DNA from: Amycolatopsis sp. FDAARGOS 1241 | GTDB lineage: Bacteria; Actinomycetota; Actinomycetes; Mycobacteriales; Pseudonocardiaceae | Assembly: GCF_016889705.1 (NCBI RefSeq) | Contig: NZ_CP069526.1 | Span: forward strand, 2,790,001 to 2,854,000 | Length of the DNA: 64,000 nucleotides | Direction of reading: 5' to 3' | Shown: positions 9,074-19,048 of the stretch, one piece after another | Numbering within the stretch: the first letter of the stretch is position 1 | Layout of the letters: every line of letters starts with the position of its first letter | The notes under the pieces: model-generated | What the model was told of the DNA's origin: nothing | Databases searched by the model: none | Seen by the model: the letters and a program-made list of their open reading frames with translations, nothing else | Program-made: the position numbers and the translations under genes

Positions 9074-9955
9074 GTGGGCACCGGGTTCTTCGCGTCCGTC
9101 GACGACGTGTCGGCCAAGCTGGCCGAGGTCGGGTACCTCGCCTCGACGGCAGTCGCGACCACCGTGTTCCTCGCCGACCGGCTCGGCAAACCGCTGCTCG
9201 TCGAGGGGCCCGCCGGCGTGGGGAAGACGGAGCTGGCCAAGGCCGTGGCAGCCGTCAGCGGCTCGCGGCTCGTGCGCCTGCAGTGCTACGAGGGCATCGA
9301 CGAGGCCCGCGCGCTGTACGAGTGGAACCACGCGAAGCAGCTGCTGCGCATCACCGCCGGCCGCGACGAGACGTGGGAGGAGGCGCGCACCGACATCTTC
9401 GGCGAGGAGTTCCTGCTGCGCCGCCCGCTGCTGCAGGCCATCTCCGGCGCCGAGCCCACCGTGCTGCTGGTCGACGAGACCGACAAGGCCGACGTCGAGG
9501 TCGAGGGCCTGCTGCTGGAGGTGCTCGGCGACTTCCAGGTCACCGTTCCCGAGCTGGGCACGATCACGGCGACGCGTGCGCCGTTCGTGGTGCTCACCTC
9601 CAACGCCACGCGGGAGCTGTCGGAGGCGCTGCGGCGGCGCTGCCTGTTCCTGCACATCGACTTCCCCGACCAGGAGCTCGAACGCGAGATCGTGCGGCTG
9701 CGCGTGCCGGGCGTCGACGCGGCGCTCGCCGACTCCGTGGTGCGCGTGATCGCCGCCCTGCGGGCCATGGACCTGCGGAAGCTGCCGTCGGTCGCGGAGA
9801 CCATCGACTGGGCGCGCACGCTGCTGGAGCTCGGCGCCGGCACGCTCGACGAGCAGGTCGTGCGCGAGAGCCTCGGCGTGGTGCTCAAGCACCAGGACGA
9901 CATCGCGAAGGCCGGCGCGGGCCTCAAGCTCGACCAGGTGCTGGACGCGTCGTGA
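9074..9955 (+). CDS. MoxR-type AAA+ ATPase
   Basis: 293 residues. Walker A GPAGVGKTE at 45-53, Walker B VLLVDETDKAD near 136, sensor 1 region PFVVLTSNATRELSEAL and Arg finger in LRRRCLF. This is the MoxR/CoxD branch, chaperone-like ATPases that act with a VWA-domain partner in maturing metalloenzymes or other complexes. A perfect AGGAGGT at 9064-9070 sets the GTG start at 9074. The stop overlaps the GTG of the VWA gene by 4 bp, so the two are made together. No carbon-monoxide dehydrogenase or other client gene lies next to it. Confidence 0.92.
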   Translation: MGTGFFASVDDVSAKLAEVGYLASTAVATTVFLADRLGKPLLVEGPAGVGKTELAKAVAAVSGSRLVRLQCYEGIDEARALYEWNHAKQLLRITAGRDETWEEARTDIFGEEFLLRRPLLQAISGAEPTVLLVDETDKADVEVEGLLLEVLGDFQVTVPELGTITATRAPFVVLTSNATRELSEALRRRCLFLHIDFPDQELEREIVRLRVPGVDAALADSVVRVIAALRAMDLRKLPSVAETIDWARTLLELGAGTLDEQVVRESLGVVLKHQDDIAKAGAGLKLDQVLDAS

Positions 9956-11325
9956 CCACGCCCGCCGGCGTCACCGAGCGGCTCACGGCGTTCGTGCAGG
10001 CGCTGCGGGACCACGGCGTGCCGGCCGGGCCGAGCGAGACCGTCGACGCGGCGGCCGCGCTGGAAGTCCTCGGCTTCGACGACCGCGAGCTGGTCCGCGA
10101 GGGGCTCGCGGCCGCGCTCGTGCGGCGCGGCGGGCAACGGGCCGTGTTCGACGCGGCGTTCGACCTGTATTTCCCGGCCGGCGTGGGTGTGCCGGAGCTG
10201 GCGCGCGAGGACCGGCCGCGCGATGTCGAGGAGCTGCGCGAGGCGCTGGCCGAGGCGCTGGCCGCCGGTGACGAGCAGGCGCTGGCGCAGCTCGCGGGGA
10301 TCGCCGTGGAGATGCTCGGCGAGTACGGCTCGGGCTCGGGCCCCGGTGGCGGGTTCTCCGCGCACCAGACGCTGGACCGGCTGCAGCCGCAAACGCTGAT
10401 CGTGCGTGTGCTGGCGGCCATCCGCGCCGGCGGAGGCGGCGAGGAGTTCGCCGACCGCCTCGCGCGCGACGAGGTCCGCCGTCGCGTCGAGGACTTCCGC
10501 GGCCGGGTGCGCACGGAGGCCCGCCGGCGCGCGGCGGAGGTGCGGGGCCGCGACCGCGTCGCCCGGCACGCCATCGCGCCGGCCGCCGACCGTGTGGATT
10601 TCCTCATCGCCAGCCGGGCGCAGCTCGCCGAGCTTCGCCGGACCGTGCAGCCGCTGTCGCGCAAGCTCGCGACGCGGCTTGCCGCGCGGCGCAAACGCAC
10701 CACGCGCGGCCAGATCGACCTGCGGCGCACGCTGCGGCGCTCGCTCTCGACGGGTGGCGTGCCGGTGCGCCCGGCGTTCCGGCACCGGCGCCCGTCGCGA
10801 CCGGAGATCGTGCTGCTGTGCGACCTGTCGGGTTCGGTGGCGGGTTTCGCCAACTTCACGATGCTGCTGGTGCAGGCGTTGCGCGACCAGTTCAGCAAGG
10901 TGCGGGTGTTCGCGTTCGTGGACAGCACCGACGAGGTCACGCACCTCGTCACCAGCGGCGCGGCCGATCCGGAGCGCCTCGGCTCGCGCATCCTGGAGGA
11001 GGCGGCCGTGGTGCGCTGGGACGGGCACAGCGACTACGGCGGCGCACTGCGGCAGTTCAGGGACAAGTGGCCCGACGCCGTCGGCCCGCGTACGTCCGTG
11101 CTCGTCCTCGGCGACGCGCGCACCAACGGGGGCGATCCGAACCTCGACGCCGTCCGCGCGATCCGCGACCGCGCGCGCCACGTCTACTGGCTCAACCCGG
11201 AGCGCCGCGCCCTGTGGTCCACGGGCGACTCGGCGGCGCTCGCGTACGCCGATCTGGTGCCGATGCACGAATGTCGCAACGTGCAGCAGCTGGGCACGCT
11301 CGTCACCCGCTTGCTCCCTTCGTGA
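9952..11325 (+). CDS. VWA domain-containing protein (CoxE-like), partner of the MoxR ATPase
   Basis: 457 residues. The C-terminal half is a von Willebrand factor A domain with an intact MIDAS start DLSGS (residues ~291-295) and RPEIVLLCDLSGSVAGFANF around it. The N-terminal half is helical and charge-rich with a GSGSGPGGG linker near residue 130, as in CoxE/DUF58-related MoxR partners. It starts at a GTG overlapping the moxR stop. Its 3' end overlaps the convergent adenosine deaminase gene by 23 bp. The client is unknown; the pair is commonly involved in metal-centre insertion or assembly. Confidence 0.9.
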   Translation: MTTPAGVTERLTAFVQALRDHGVPAGPSETVDAAAALEVLGFDDRELVREGLAAALVRRGGQRAVFDAAFDLYFPAGVGVPELAREDRPRDVEELREALAEALAAGDEQALAQLAGIAVEMLGEYGSGSGPGGGFSAHQTLDRLQPQTLIVRVLAAIRAGGGGEEFADRLARDEVRRRVEDFRGRVRTEARRRAAEVRGRDRVARHAIAPAADRVDFLIASRAQLAELRRTVQPLSRKLATRLAARRKRTTRGQIDLRRTLRRSLSTGGVPVRPAFRHRRPSRPEIVLLCDLSGSVAGFANFTMLLVQALRDQFSKVRVFAFVDSTDEVTHLVTSGAADPERLGSRILEEAAVVRWDGHSDYGGALRQFRDKWPDAVGPRTSVLVLGDARTNGGDPNLDAVRAIRDRARHVYWLNPERRALWSTGDSAALAYADLVPMHECRNVQQLGTLVTRLLPS

Positions 11326-12280
11326 GCCAGTCCGCGATTTCCCGTCTCAGAGCGGTTTTCGTGGCGTCCGGCGCGAAGGAGGCGGTGACGGCGTTCGCCG
11401 CCAGAGCGGCGAGCATCGTGTCGTCGTAGCCGAAAACGGCGCGGGCCGTGGTGAACTCGTCGGTGAGCGTGGTGTGCGTAACCGAGGGGACGTCGGTGTT
11501 GAGCGTGACGGCGAGGCCGGCGTCGACGAGCCGGGGGAGCGGATGCTCTGCCATCGCGGGCACCAGGCCGAGGGTGACGTTCGACGTCGGGCAGACCTCC
11601 AGAGCGATGCCGCGTTCGCGGACTTCCGCGACCAGCGCGGGGTCTTCGAGGATGCGGATGCCGTGCCCGAGGCGCTCGCTGCGGCCGGGGTCGAGGGCTT
11701 CGCGGATGCTGGCCGGTCCCGCGTTTTCGCCCGCGTGGTGAACGAGGTGGAGGCCCGCGGCCCGGGCCCGCTCGAAGACGGTGGCGAACGGGGCGAGCGA
11801 GTGACGCTCCTCGCCGGCCATGCCGAGGCCGATCACCTCTTCGTGGTCGAGGGCGAGCCGGAGGGTGCGTTCGGCGCGTTCGAGGGGTTTGCGGCGGGAG
11901 TGGTCGAGCAGCAGGCGCCATTCGAGCTCCGGCGGACCCTGCCTGAGTCCTTTGAGGACGGATTCGAGGGGCAGTGCGGGGTCGCCGAGCCGCTCCGCGT
12001 GGGACGCGGCGGTGAAGGTGACCTCGACGTACCGCGTCCCCTGGGCGGCTTCGTCCTCGCAGAATTCGCGTGCGATGCGTTCGAAGTCATCGGACGTCTG
12101 CAGGCACGCGCGGACGAGCGAATTGTGGTCGGCGAAGTCGCGGAAGCCGGTGAACCTCCCGGGGCGCGCGGGGACGGGGACCTTGTTGGCGTCCGCGAGG
12201 TCGCGCAGCGTGGCGGGGCGGATCGTGCTTTCGAGGTGCACGTGGAGGTGTGCTTTCGGCAGGACTGCGAGGTCGCGCAT
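11303..12280 (-). CDS. adenosine deaminase family protein
   Basis: 325 residues, TIM-barrel zinc hydrolase converting (2'-deoxy)adenosine to inosine, or a close relative. Zinc ligands are in HLHVHLE (residues 11-17) and the catalytic Glu in HHAGENAG; GHGIRI carries the catalytic His. The last ligand motif reads NTDVPSV where most adenosine deaminases have TDDP: the zinc-binding Asp is kept, but the second Asp, which contacts the purine ring in mouse ADA, is Val. KAHLHVH also differs from the usual KAELHxH. The substrate may therefore be a different nucleoside or base. It is convergent and overlapping with the VWA gene. Confidence 0.85.
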   Translation of the reverse strand: MRDLAVLPKAHLHVHLESTIRPATLRDLADANKVPVPARPGRFTGFRDFADHNSLVRACLQTSDDFERIAREFCEDEAAQGTRYVEVTFTAASHAERLGDPALPLESVLKGLRQGPPELEWRLLLDHSRRKPLERAERTLRLALDHEEVIGLGMAGEERHSLAPFATVFERARAAGLHLVHHAGENAGPASIREALDPGRSERLGHGIRILEDPALVAEVRERGIALEVCPTSNVTLGLVPAMAEHPLPRLVDAGLAVTLNTDVPSVTHTTLTDEFTTARAVFGYDDTMLAALAANAVTASFAPDATKTALRREIADWLTKGASG

Positions 12281-12416
12281 GGGGTGATGATGCCCGCTTT
12301 CCCACGGCCGGTCGCGCGGATTTCCCGGCCCGGCCGCCGCCGATGTTCCGCACTGGGGAACTCGGGGTACTCGGTGGCTCGTTGAGGGGATTGACGGGCG
12401 AGACGTGGGAGGACTC

Positions 12417-12635
12417 ATGGCGTTCATGAAGCGGATGGCTGTCCTGGCCGCCGCCGCCGGCGCGGCGAGAGCCTATGCGAAGAAGAACCCCGAGAAGGTC
12501 AACGACATGGTCGGCAAGGCCGGCCGCTTCGTCGACGAGAAGACCAAGGGGACGTACCACTCGCACATCGACGGCGCGACGAAGAAGGTCGCCGACGTGA
12601 CCAAACCGAAGCCCAAGCCGAACCCGGCGAGTTGA
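12417..12635 (+). CDS. small MT0933/Rv0909-like antitoxin family protein
   Basis: 72 residues, basic. After a short hydrophobic Ala-rich start comes the family core NPEKVNDMVGKAGRFVDEKT-KGTYHSHIDGATKK, matching the 'VDEKT.G.Y...I' signature of MT0933-like antitoxins (M. tuberculosis Rv0909). GGAGG at 12408-12412 supports the ATG at 12417. In M. tuberculosis the partner Rv0910 is an SRPBCC-like toxin; no such gene adjoins here, and the nearest SRPBCC protein is 9 kb away. The function as an antitoxin is therefore only a family label. Confidence 0.7.
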   Translation: MAFMKRMAVLAAAAGAARAYAKKNPEKVNDMVGKAGRFVDEKTKGTYHSHIDGATKKVADVTKPKPKPNPAS

Positions 12636-13237
12636 CGGTTCGCTGAGGTTCGTCGGTAGCAGGTGAGCTGAGGGTTGCCGGGGCAGTGTTGCGGCTCGCC
12701 TGTGGTTCCTTCGCGGGCAGATTCCCTTGGGGCATCGGTCGGGACGGTGTTTTGAGTGCCCCTCAGCTGTTCGGGGCGATCGCCCCACGACGGCATGGTT
12801 CACGGTGACTGAGAGGCATTTACCCACCGCCTCTCACCTGCGGGATTATTGGCCGGAAGGTACGACTTCAGCCGATCTACGGGCCCGCAGGGAGCGATTG
12901 CCAACAGAAACCGATCTACGGAATTCGATGTGCGCCCAGGCCTGGCCCTGCACCTCGATCACCGCGGTGACACTCAAAGATCGGGGTGCCCTCGTTGCCT
13001 ACGCTCGACGATGTTGCGCGCCAGCGCAACGAGTCGTGGGCGTCCTTGCGTTCGGCGACTTGCCCGGCCATCGAGCGGCTCGTCGCGCCGGCGCGCGACA
13101 TTGCGCCCGGGGCTCGCCCTGCGACCCGAAGCCGATTGTGGTAGTGACGGTCTGAATCACCTTGTCAAGGCTGGAAAGCGTGCCTTGACAAGGTGATTCA
13201 GACCGCGTGAAGCCTTCGGATCGAGGTGCAGGGCGGA
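12636..13237. other. gene-free stretch with a strong hairpin
   Basis: About 600 bp between the small antitoxin-like gene and the tandem repeat. No frame resembles a known protein; open frames here end in the hairpin and look spurious. The A+T content is higher than in flanking genes. Holds the perfect inverted repeat annotated at 13149-13204. Confidence 0.5.
13149..13204. repeat. perfect 23-bp inverted repeat with 10-nt loop
   Basis: Left arm 13149-13171 begins GGTCTGAATCACC; right arm 13182-13204 is its exact reverse complement; the loop is TGGAAAGCGT. A 23-bp perfect stem is far longer than needed for a terminator and lacks a T-run on either strand. I recall near-identical hairpin-encoded peptide tails (LNHLVKA...ALTR) at the ends of spurious open frames in Amycolatopsis genomes, which suggests a dispersed palindromic repeat; that is memory, not shown here. 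Confidence 0.85.
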
Positions 13238-13590
13238 GTCTGGGCGCAGGTCTCGTCGCCGTGTCCGCGGCGGTTGGCGAGTCGGCGCGGCGGCTTGGGT
13301 TGTGGCCGACTTTCGCGGCGTAGCGCGATTGCAGAACGAGGGAAGTCTAGGTGTCGGTCGGTCAGTCGTAGCTGCGGCGATCGCCGTCAGCGCAGAGGCT
13401 TGAGTGGGACAGGCTTTCGCGGCGGAGTGCGATTGGATCAACCGCGCGAAGTCTGGGCGCAGGTCAGCCAGCCGTGTCGGCGGCGGTTGGCGAGTCTGCG
13501 CGGCGGCTTGGTTGTGGCCGACTTTCGCGGCGTAGTGCGATTGAACCGCGGGAAATCTGGGCGCAGGTCGGCCAGCCGTGTCCGCGACCA
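13238..13590. repeat. ~105-bp imperfect tandem repeat, three copies plus a partial fourth
   Basis: Units start at about 13238, 13345, 13451 and 13555 (spacing 107, 106, 104). Each begins with a variant of GTCTGGGCGCAGGTC and runs through CGTGTCCGCGGCGGTTGG to CTTTCGCGGCGTAGTGCGATTG. The first and third copies are nearly identical; the second is degenerate in its middle; the fourth breaks off after about 35 bp. Open frames crossing it in both directions are repetitive and do not resemble proteins, so it is treated as non-coding. Confidence 0.75.
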
Positions 13591-13703
13591 TCGCCCAGCA
13601 GGCACAGCAGCCCAGCCGAGGGCCGGCTTCCGTGGACTGCATGGAAGCATGAACAGGGAACCCGCCCCGACTAGACCGGGCGATCGCCGTCACAGGCCGC
13701 CCC

Positions 13704-15542
<1,839 letters not shown>

Positions 15543-15700
15543 CCGGCCGATTCTAGGCCGCGGGGCCGACAGCGCGGGCCCACCCCGCGCGCCTCGGCGC
15601 GTTTCCGGCCTGAGTGTCCCGCTCGCGCCGCCGGTGTCACGGGGTGTGATCCCCGCCCCGCCGGCGCGTGGCGGCGCACCCGCGGGCGCAGAATGGCGGG

Positions 15701-16126
15701 GTGGACTTCGCGATCACCGACCTCGCCGCGCACTTCACCGGCACCTGGCGGTTCTCGCGCGACATCGTGGCCACCGACGGCGAGCCGATGGGCCAGGTCA
15801 GCGGCACGGTCACGTTCACCCCGGGCGACGGCGCGCTCGTCTACCACGAGACGGGCGAACTGCACCTGCCCGGCTACACCGGTCCCGTCACGCGCACGCT
15901 GCTCTACCACCCCGACGGGGCCCGCGCCGCCGTGCACTTCGACCACGGCGGGTTCTTCCACGACGTCGACCTCACCACCGGACGCTGGAGCACCGACCAC
16001 CCCTGCCGCGACGACCTCTACCACGGTGAGTACCGGCTGTTCGACGCCGACCACTGGCTCCAGAAGTGGGCCGTCGCCGGCCCGACGAAGGACCACGTGA
16101 TCACCACCCGCTTCACCCGCGCCTGA
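15701..16126 (+). CDS. DUF6314 family protein
   Basis: 141 residues, a small beta-rich cytoplasmic protein of a conserved family without known function. Typical features are the opening [16 protein letters not shown], the middle [18 protein letters not shown] and the closing [22 protein letters not shown] 15701 was taken as start because upstream codons are not conserved in style; no clear ribosome binding site precedes it, so translation could be leaderless. It lies divergent from recQ with 158 bp between and 16 bp ahead of the VOC-family gene, probably one transcript. Confidence 0.75.
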   Translation: MDFAITDLAAHFTGTWRFSRDIVATDGEPMGQVSGTVTFTPGDGALVYHETGELHLPGYTGPVTRTLLYHPDGARAAVHFDHGGFFHDVDLTTGRWSTDHPCRDDLYHGEYRLFDADHWLQKWAVAGPTKDHVITTRFTRA

Positions 16127-16142
16127 CCCCGGAAGGGCGCCG

Positions 16143-16526
16143 ATGCGCATCGACCGCCTCGACCACCTCGTGCTCACCGTCGCCGACGTGGGCGCCGCCG
16201 TGGAGTTCTACACGCGGGTGCCGGGCATGGCCGAAGTGACGTTCAAGGGCGGGCGCACAGCGCCGGCGTTCGGGCGCAGCAAGATCACCCTCCACGAGGC
16301 CGGCCACGAGTTCGAACCCAAGGCGCTGCACCCCACACCGGGCAGCGCCGACCTGTGCTTCATCACCGAAGACCCGCTCGACGACGTGGTCGCGCAGCTG
16401 CGCGCTGCGGGCGTGGCCGTCGAGGAGGGGCCGGTCGAACGGACCGGCGCCACCGGGCCGATCCTGAGCGGCTACTTCCGTGATCCCGACCGGAACCTCA
16501 TCGAGGTCAGCAACTCCCTCGCTTGA
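16143..16526 (+). CDS. VOC-family (glyoxalase/dioxygenase-fold) protein
   Basis: 127 residues with two beta-alpha-beta-beta-beta modules. The first metal-ligand His is in [12 protein letters not shown] (residue ~7) and the last Glu in [29 protein letters not shown] starts the second module. This matches the single-domain VOC proteins often named 'virulence protein' or bleomycin-resistance-like; the reaction is unknown. The preceding CGGAAGGGCG gives a usable ribosome binding site. It is co-directional with the DUF6314 gene. Confidence 0.85.
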   Translation: MRIDRLDHLVLTVADVGAAVEFYTRVPGMAEVTFKGGRTAPAFGRSKITLHEAGHEFEPKALHPTPGSADLCFITEDPLDDVVAQLRAAGVAVEEGPVERTGATGPILSGYFRDPDRNLIEVSNSLA

Positions 16527-16528
16527 GC

Positions 16529-16684
16529 TCAGCGCCGCCGGTTGCGCACGATCAGCAGCAGCACCGCGAGCGCGGCGACGATGCACGCCACGGTGAGCAG
16601 CGTGCCTGCCCACGCGGGGATGGGCACGCCCGCGATGTTATCGAACCCGGGCAGGACGCGGAGTGCGCCGGAGTCGATCCGCAC
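16529..16684 (-). CDS. small single-pass membrane protein
   Basis: 51 residues from GTG 16682-16684, supported by GGGAGG about 5 bp upstream. A short N-terminal segment precedes one hydrophobic helix, GTLLTVACIVAALAVLLLIV, and a basic tail RNRRR that would stay in the cytoplasm. No family recognised. It is convergent with the VOC gene (stops 2 bp apart). Confidence 0.5.
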   Translation of the reverse strand: MRIDSGALRVLPGFDNIAGVPIPAWAGTLLTVACIVAALAVLLLIVRNRRR

Positions 16685-16863
16685 GGTGTCCTCCCGTCCG
16701 CGGGGTGTCACGCCGCTTGCCGAAAACCGTACCTCATCCGGCGGTACCGGCACGGCCACTCGGCCCAAAGCCCCGCGGCGGCGGCGTTTCCGGCGTTTCG
16801 TCCACCGGCGGGCGGGCATTCAGCACGCGCGGGGGGCGGCAGATCCGTGAAGGAGTTCGTGCG

Positions 16864-17457
16864 ATGCCCACTTGGCTCATCGTCGTCATCGTCGTGGCCG
16901 CCGTCGTGGTGGTCGGCGCCGTCGCGTGGCTGGTCGTGCAGGAGGTGCGCCGCAAGCGGCTGCAGCGGCAGTTCGGTCCCGAGTACGCCCGCGCGGTGCG
17001 GGAGAACGAAAGTCCCCGTGCGGCACAACGGGAGCTCGCCGAACGCGAGCGGCGCCACCGCGACCTCGACATCCGTCCGCTCTCCGTGTCGGCGCGCGAG
17101 CGCTACGCCCAGCACTGGACGCTGATCCAGGAGAAGTTCGTCGACCGGCCCGCGGGCGCCCTCGACGAGGCCGACGACCTGCTGGTCGCCGTGATGGCCG
17201 AGCGCGGCTATCCGACCGAAGGGTACGACCAGCAGCTGTCCGATCTGTCCGTGCGGCACTCCCGCACCCTCGAGCACTACCGCGCGGCGCACGAAACCCA
17301 CCGGCGCCACGCCGAAACGGCACTGTCCACTGAGGAACTGCGTGCGGCGATGGTGCACTACCGAACCGTGTTCGAGGACCTGCTGACCGACGGCGCCGAA
17401 GATCGCCACCCGGAACCCGCCCGCCGTGGCGGCCCGGAGCGCACCGAGGAGAGCTGA
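16864..17457 (+). CDS. membrane-anchored conserved protein, paralogue of the next gene
   Basis: 197 residues. One N-terminal transmembrane helix (LIVVIVVAAVVVVGAVAWLV), then a basic stretch and a helical cytoplasmic domain. AAGGAG at 16850-16855 supports the ATG at 16864. The soluble core shares a pattern with the following gene: HW..IQEKFVDRPAGALDEAD here against RWQEVQTGFVDDPRRAVHEAD there, and both end with a Leu-rich ELR..M/L.HYR..FEDLL-type helix. The family appears as uncharacterised actinobacterial proteins; no function is assigned. It lies 1 bp ahead of the next gene, so translation is effectively coupled. Confidence 0.75.
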   Translation: MPTWLIVVIVVAAVVVVGAVAWLVVQEVRRKRLQRQFGPEYARAVRENESPRAAQRELAERERRHRDLDIRPLSVSARERYAQHWTLIQEKFVDRPAGALDEADDLLVAVMAERGYPTEGYDQQLSDLSVRHSRTLEHYRAAHETHRRHAETALSTEELRAAMVHYRTVFEDLLTDGAEDRHPEPARRGGPERTEES

Positions 17458-17458
17458 C

Positions 17459-17839
17459 ATGACCGACCACCTCACCACCGCGGACGTCGCCGGCGTCGCC
17501 CGAAGCAATCGGTCCGAAGTGGACGATACCGCCGCGGGCTCCGGACCCGGCTCCGCTCCGGGCGGGCCCGAAGCCCCGCCGCTGTTCGAACGCGATGACG
17601 TGACGCGCTTGCGCACCCGCTGGCAGGAGGTGCAGACCGGCTTCGTCGACGACCCGCGCCGCGCGGTGCACGAGGCCGACGAGCTCGTCGCGGCCGTGAT
17701 CAGCTCCCTCTCCGAAACGTTCGCCCGGCACAAGGGCGAACTGGAAGCCCAGTGGCGCGAGGGGGAACCGGCGACGGAGGAGCTGCGCATCGCGCTGCGC
17801 CGCTACCGGTCGTTCTTCGACCAGCTGCTCGGGACGTGA
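17459..17839 (+). CDS. soluble conserved protein, paralogue of the preceding membrane-anchored one
   Basis: 126 residues. The first ~45 are disordered (Gly/Pro/Ser/Ala-rich), followed by the helical domain TRLRTRWQEVQTGFVDDPRR...EADELVAAVISSL and the C-terminal ELRIALRRYRSFFDQLLGT. It lacks the transmembrane anchor of its neighbour. The shared domain with conserved W/F/D and the paired arrangement (one tethered, one free) suggest hetero-oligomerisation; that is inference. Confidence 0.72.
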   Translation: MTDHLTTADVAGVARSNRSEVDDTAAGSGPGSAPGGPEAPPLFERDDVTRLRTRWQEVQTGFVDDPRRAVHEADELVAAVISSLSETFARHKGELEAQWREGEPATEELRIALRRYRSFFDQLLGT

Positions 17840-17961
17840 GCGGCGGATTGTCGGTTTCCGCCTGCTCCCCGGTCGAGCCGCGAAGGAATTCGGACGCAGC
17901 GCGCCGTTTGCGTGCGGCATGATCGGGGTAGCAGGCAGAGACAACCCGAGGAGGACAACGG

Positions 17962-18468
17962 ATGAACGTGGCCGATCTGCTCGTGGACGGCTTCGGCCGG
18001 ATCCAGGAGGTCGTGCACCAGTCGGTCGACGGGCTCACCGGCGACCAGCTCACGGCGCGCCCCGGGCCGGACGCCAACTCCATCGCCTGGCTGGTGTGGC
18101 ACCTCACGCGGGTGCAGGACGACCACGTGGCCGACGTCGCGGGCACCGAGCAGATCTGGACCGCGCACGACTGGCACCGCCGTTTCGGCCTGCCGTTCCC
18201 GCCCGCCGACACCGGCTACGCGCACAGCAGCGCGGACGTCGCGGCCGTGCAGGTCGACGACCCGAAGCTGCTCACCGGTTACTACGACGCCGTGCACGAG
18301 CACACCGTCGCGTGGGTCGGCGGCCTCGGCGGTTCGGCGCTCGACCGCGTCGTCGACGACGGCTGGGACCCGCCCGTGACGCTCGGGGTGCGCCTGATCA
18401 GCGTGCTCTCCGACGACCTGCAGCACGCCGGGCAGGCCGCCTACGTCCGCGGGCTCCTGCTCGGCTGA
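17962..18468 (+). CDS. DinB/DUF664-family protein (putative mycothiol-dependent enzyme)
   Basis: 168 residues with the four-helix DinB fold. The expected metal His residues are visible in IAWLVWHLTRVQDDH (first pair) and DDLQHAGQAAYVRGL (third). The opening LLVDGFGRIQEVVHQSVDGL is characteristic of the DUF664 branch thought to use mycothiol or bacillithiol as cofactor. GAGGA upstream at ~17950 fits the ATG at 17962. It is convergent with soxR. Confidence 0.83.
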   Translation: MNVADLLVDGFGRIQEVVHQSVDGLTGDQLTARPGPDANSIAWLVWHLTRVQDDHVADVAGTEQIWTAHDWHRRFGLPFPPADTGYAHSSADVAAVQVDDPKLLTGYYDAVHEHTVAWVGGLGGSALDRVVDDGWDPPVTLGVRLISVLSDDLQHAGQAAYVRGLLLG

Positions 18469-18481
18469 GGTCGCCGCTGTT

Positions 18482-18952
18482 TCAGTCGTCGTACCCGTCC
18501 GCGCGGTGGTCCGGAAGCCGTTGTGGCCCGGGTCCTCGGCGGCCGAGCTGGTCACCGGGGTTCGCGAGCCGGCACTTCGTGAGCGACATGCAGCCGCAGC
18601 CGATGCAATCGGTGAGCTGGTCGCGCAGCTGCTCCAGCCGGCGGATGCGCTCGTCGAGGTCCTCGCGCCAGCGGTGGGAGATGCGGGCCCAGTCGGCGCG
18701 GGTGGGTGTGCGGTCGTCGGGCAGCAGGCCGAGGACCTCGCGGATCTGCGACAGCGGCATGCCGACCCGCTGCGACATCCGGATGAACGTGACGCGCCGC
18801 AAGGTGTCCCGGCGGTAGCGGCGCTGGTTGCCCGCCGTGCGGCGGCTCCGGATCAGGTTCTCGTCCTCGTAGAACCGCAAGGCCGAGGCCGGCACGCCGC
18901 TACGGCGCGCCAGCTCGCCCACGGTCAGCTCGGGCAGCTCCGTCTTCGCCAT
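18482..18952 (-). CDS. soxR: redox-sensitive transcriptional activator SoxR
   Basis: 156 residues, MerR family. N-terminal MerR HTH (TVGELARRSGVPASALRFYE), coiled-coil dimerisation helix (residues ~90-115), then the [2Fe-2S] cluster loop CIGCGCMSLTKC with Cys116, Cys119, Cys121 and Cys127, the exact SoxR spacing. The C-terminus (LANPGDQLGRRGPGP) is also SoxR-like. It senses redox-active compounds by cluster oxidation. It is divergent from an FMN reductase gene with a textbook SoxR-type operator between them. Confidence 0.95.
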   Translation of the reverse strand: MAKTELPELTVGELARRSGVPASALRFYEDENLIRSRRTAGNQRRYRRDTLRRVTFIRMSQRVGMPLSQIREVLGLLPDDRTPTRADWARISHRWREDLDERIRRLEQLRDQLTDCIGCGCMSLTKCRLANPGDQLGRRGPGPQRLPDHRADGYDD

Positions 18953-18969
18953 GCGGCGAGAGTAGCTTG

Positions 18970-18989
18970 ACTTCAAGGGAGCTTGAAGT
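18970..18989. promoter_or_regulatory. SoxR-type operator
   Basis: Perfect inverted repeat ACTTCAAG-GGAG-CTTGAAGT, with 8-bp arms and a 4-nt spacer, the same geometry as the E. coli soxS site CCTCAAG-TTAA-CTTGAGG. It is 18 bp from the soxR start and 60 bp from the FMN reductase start, in the position where SoxR sits between promoter elements of its target. Confidence 0.85.
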
Positions 18990-19048
18990 TCGAGACTCGG
19001 TCCCGTGCGGGGCACCCGGTCCCGCCGGGAACTTCGAGGAGAACAACC

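Noticed and set aside
13238..13590. CRISPR array
   Set aside because: Units are ~105 bp and directly contiguous, without unique spacers between short repeats, and no cas gene is present.
13157..13693. Open frames crossing the tandem repeat and hairpin as possible repeat proteins
   Set aside because: They are read equally well in both directions, end inside the perfect hairpin, lack ribosome binding sites and resemble no protein family.
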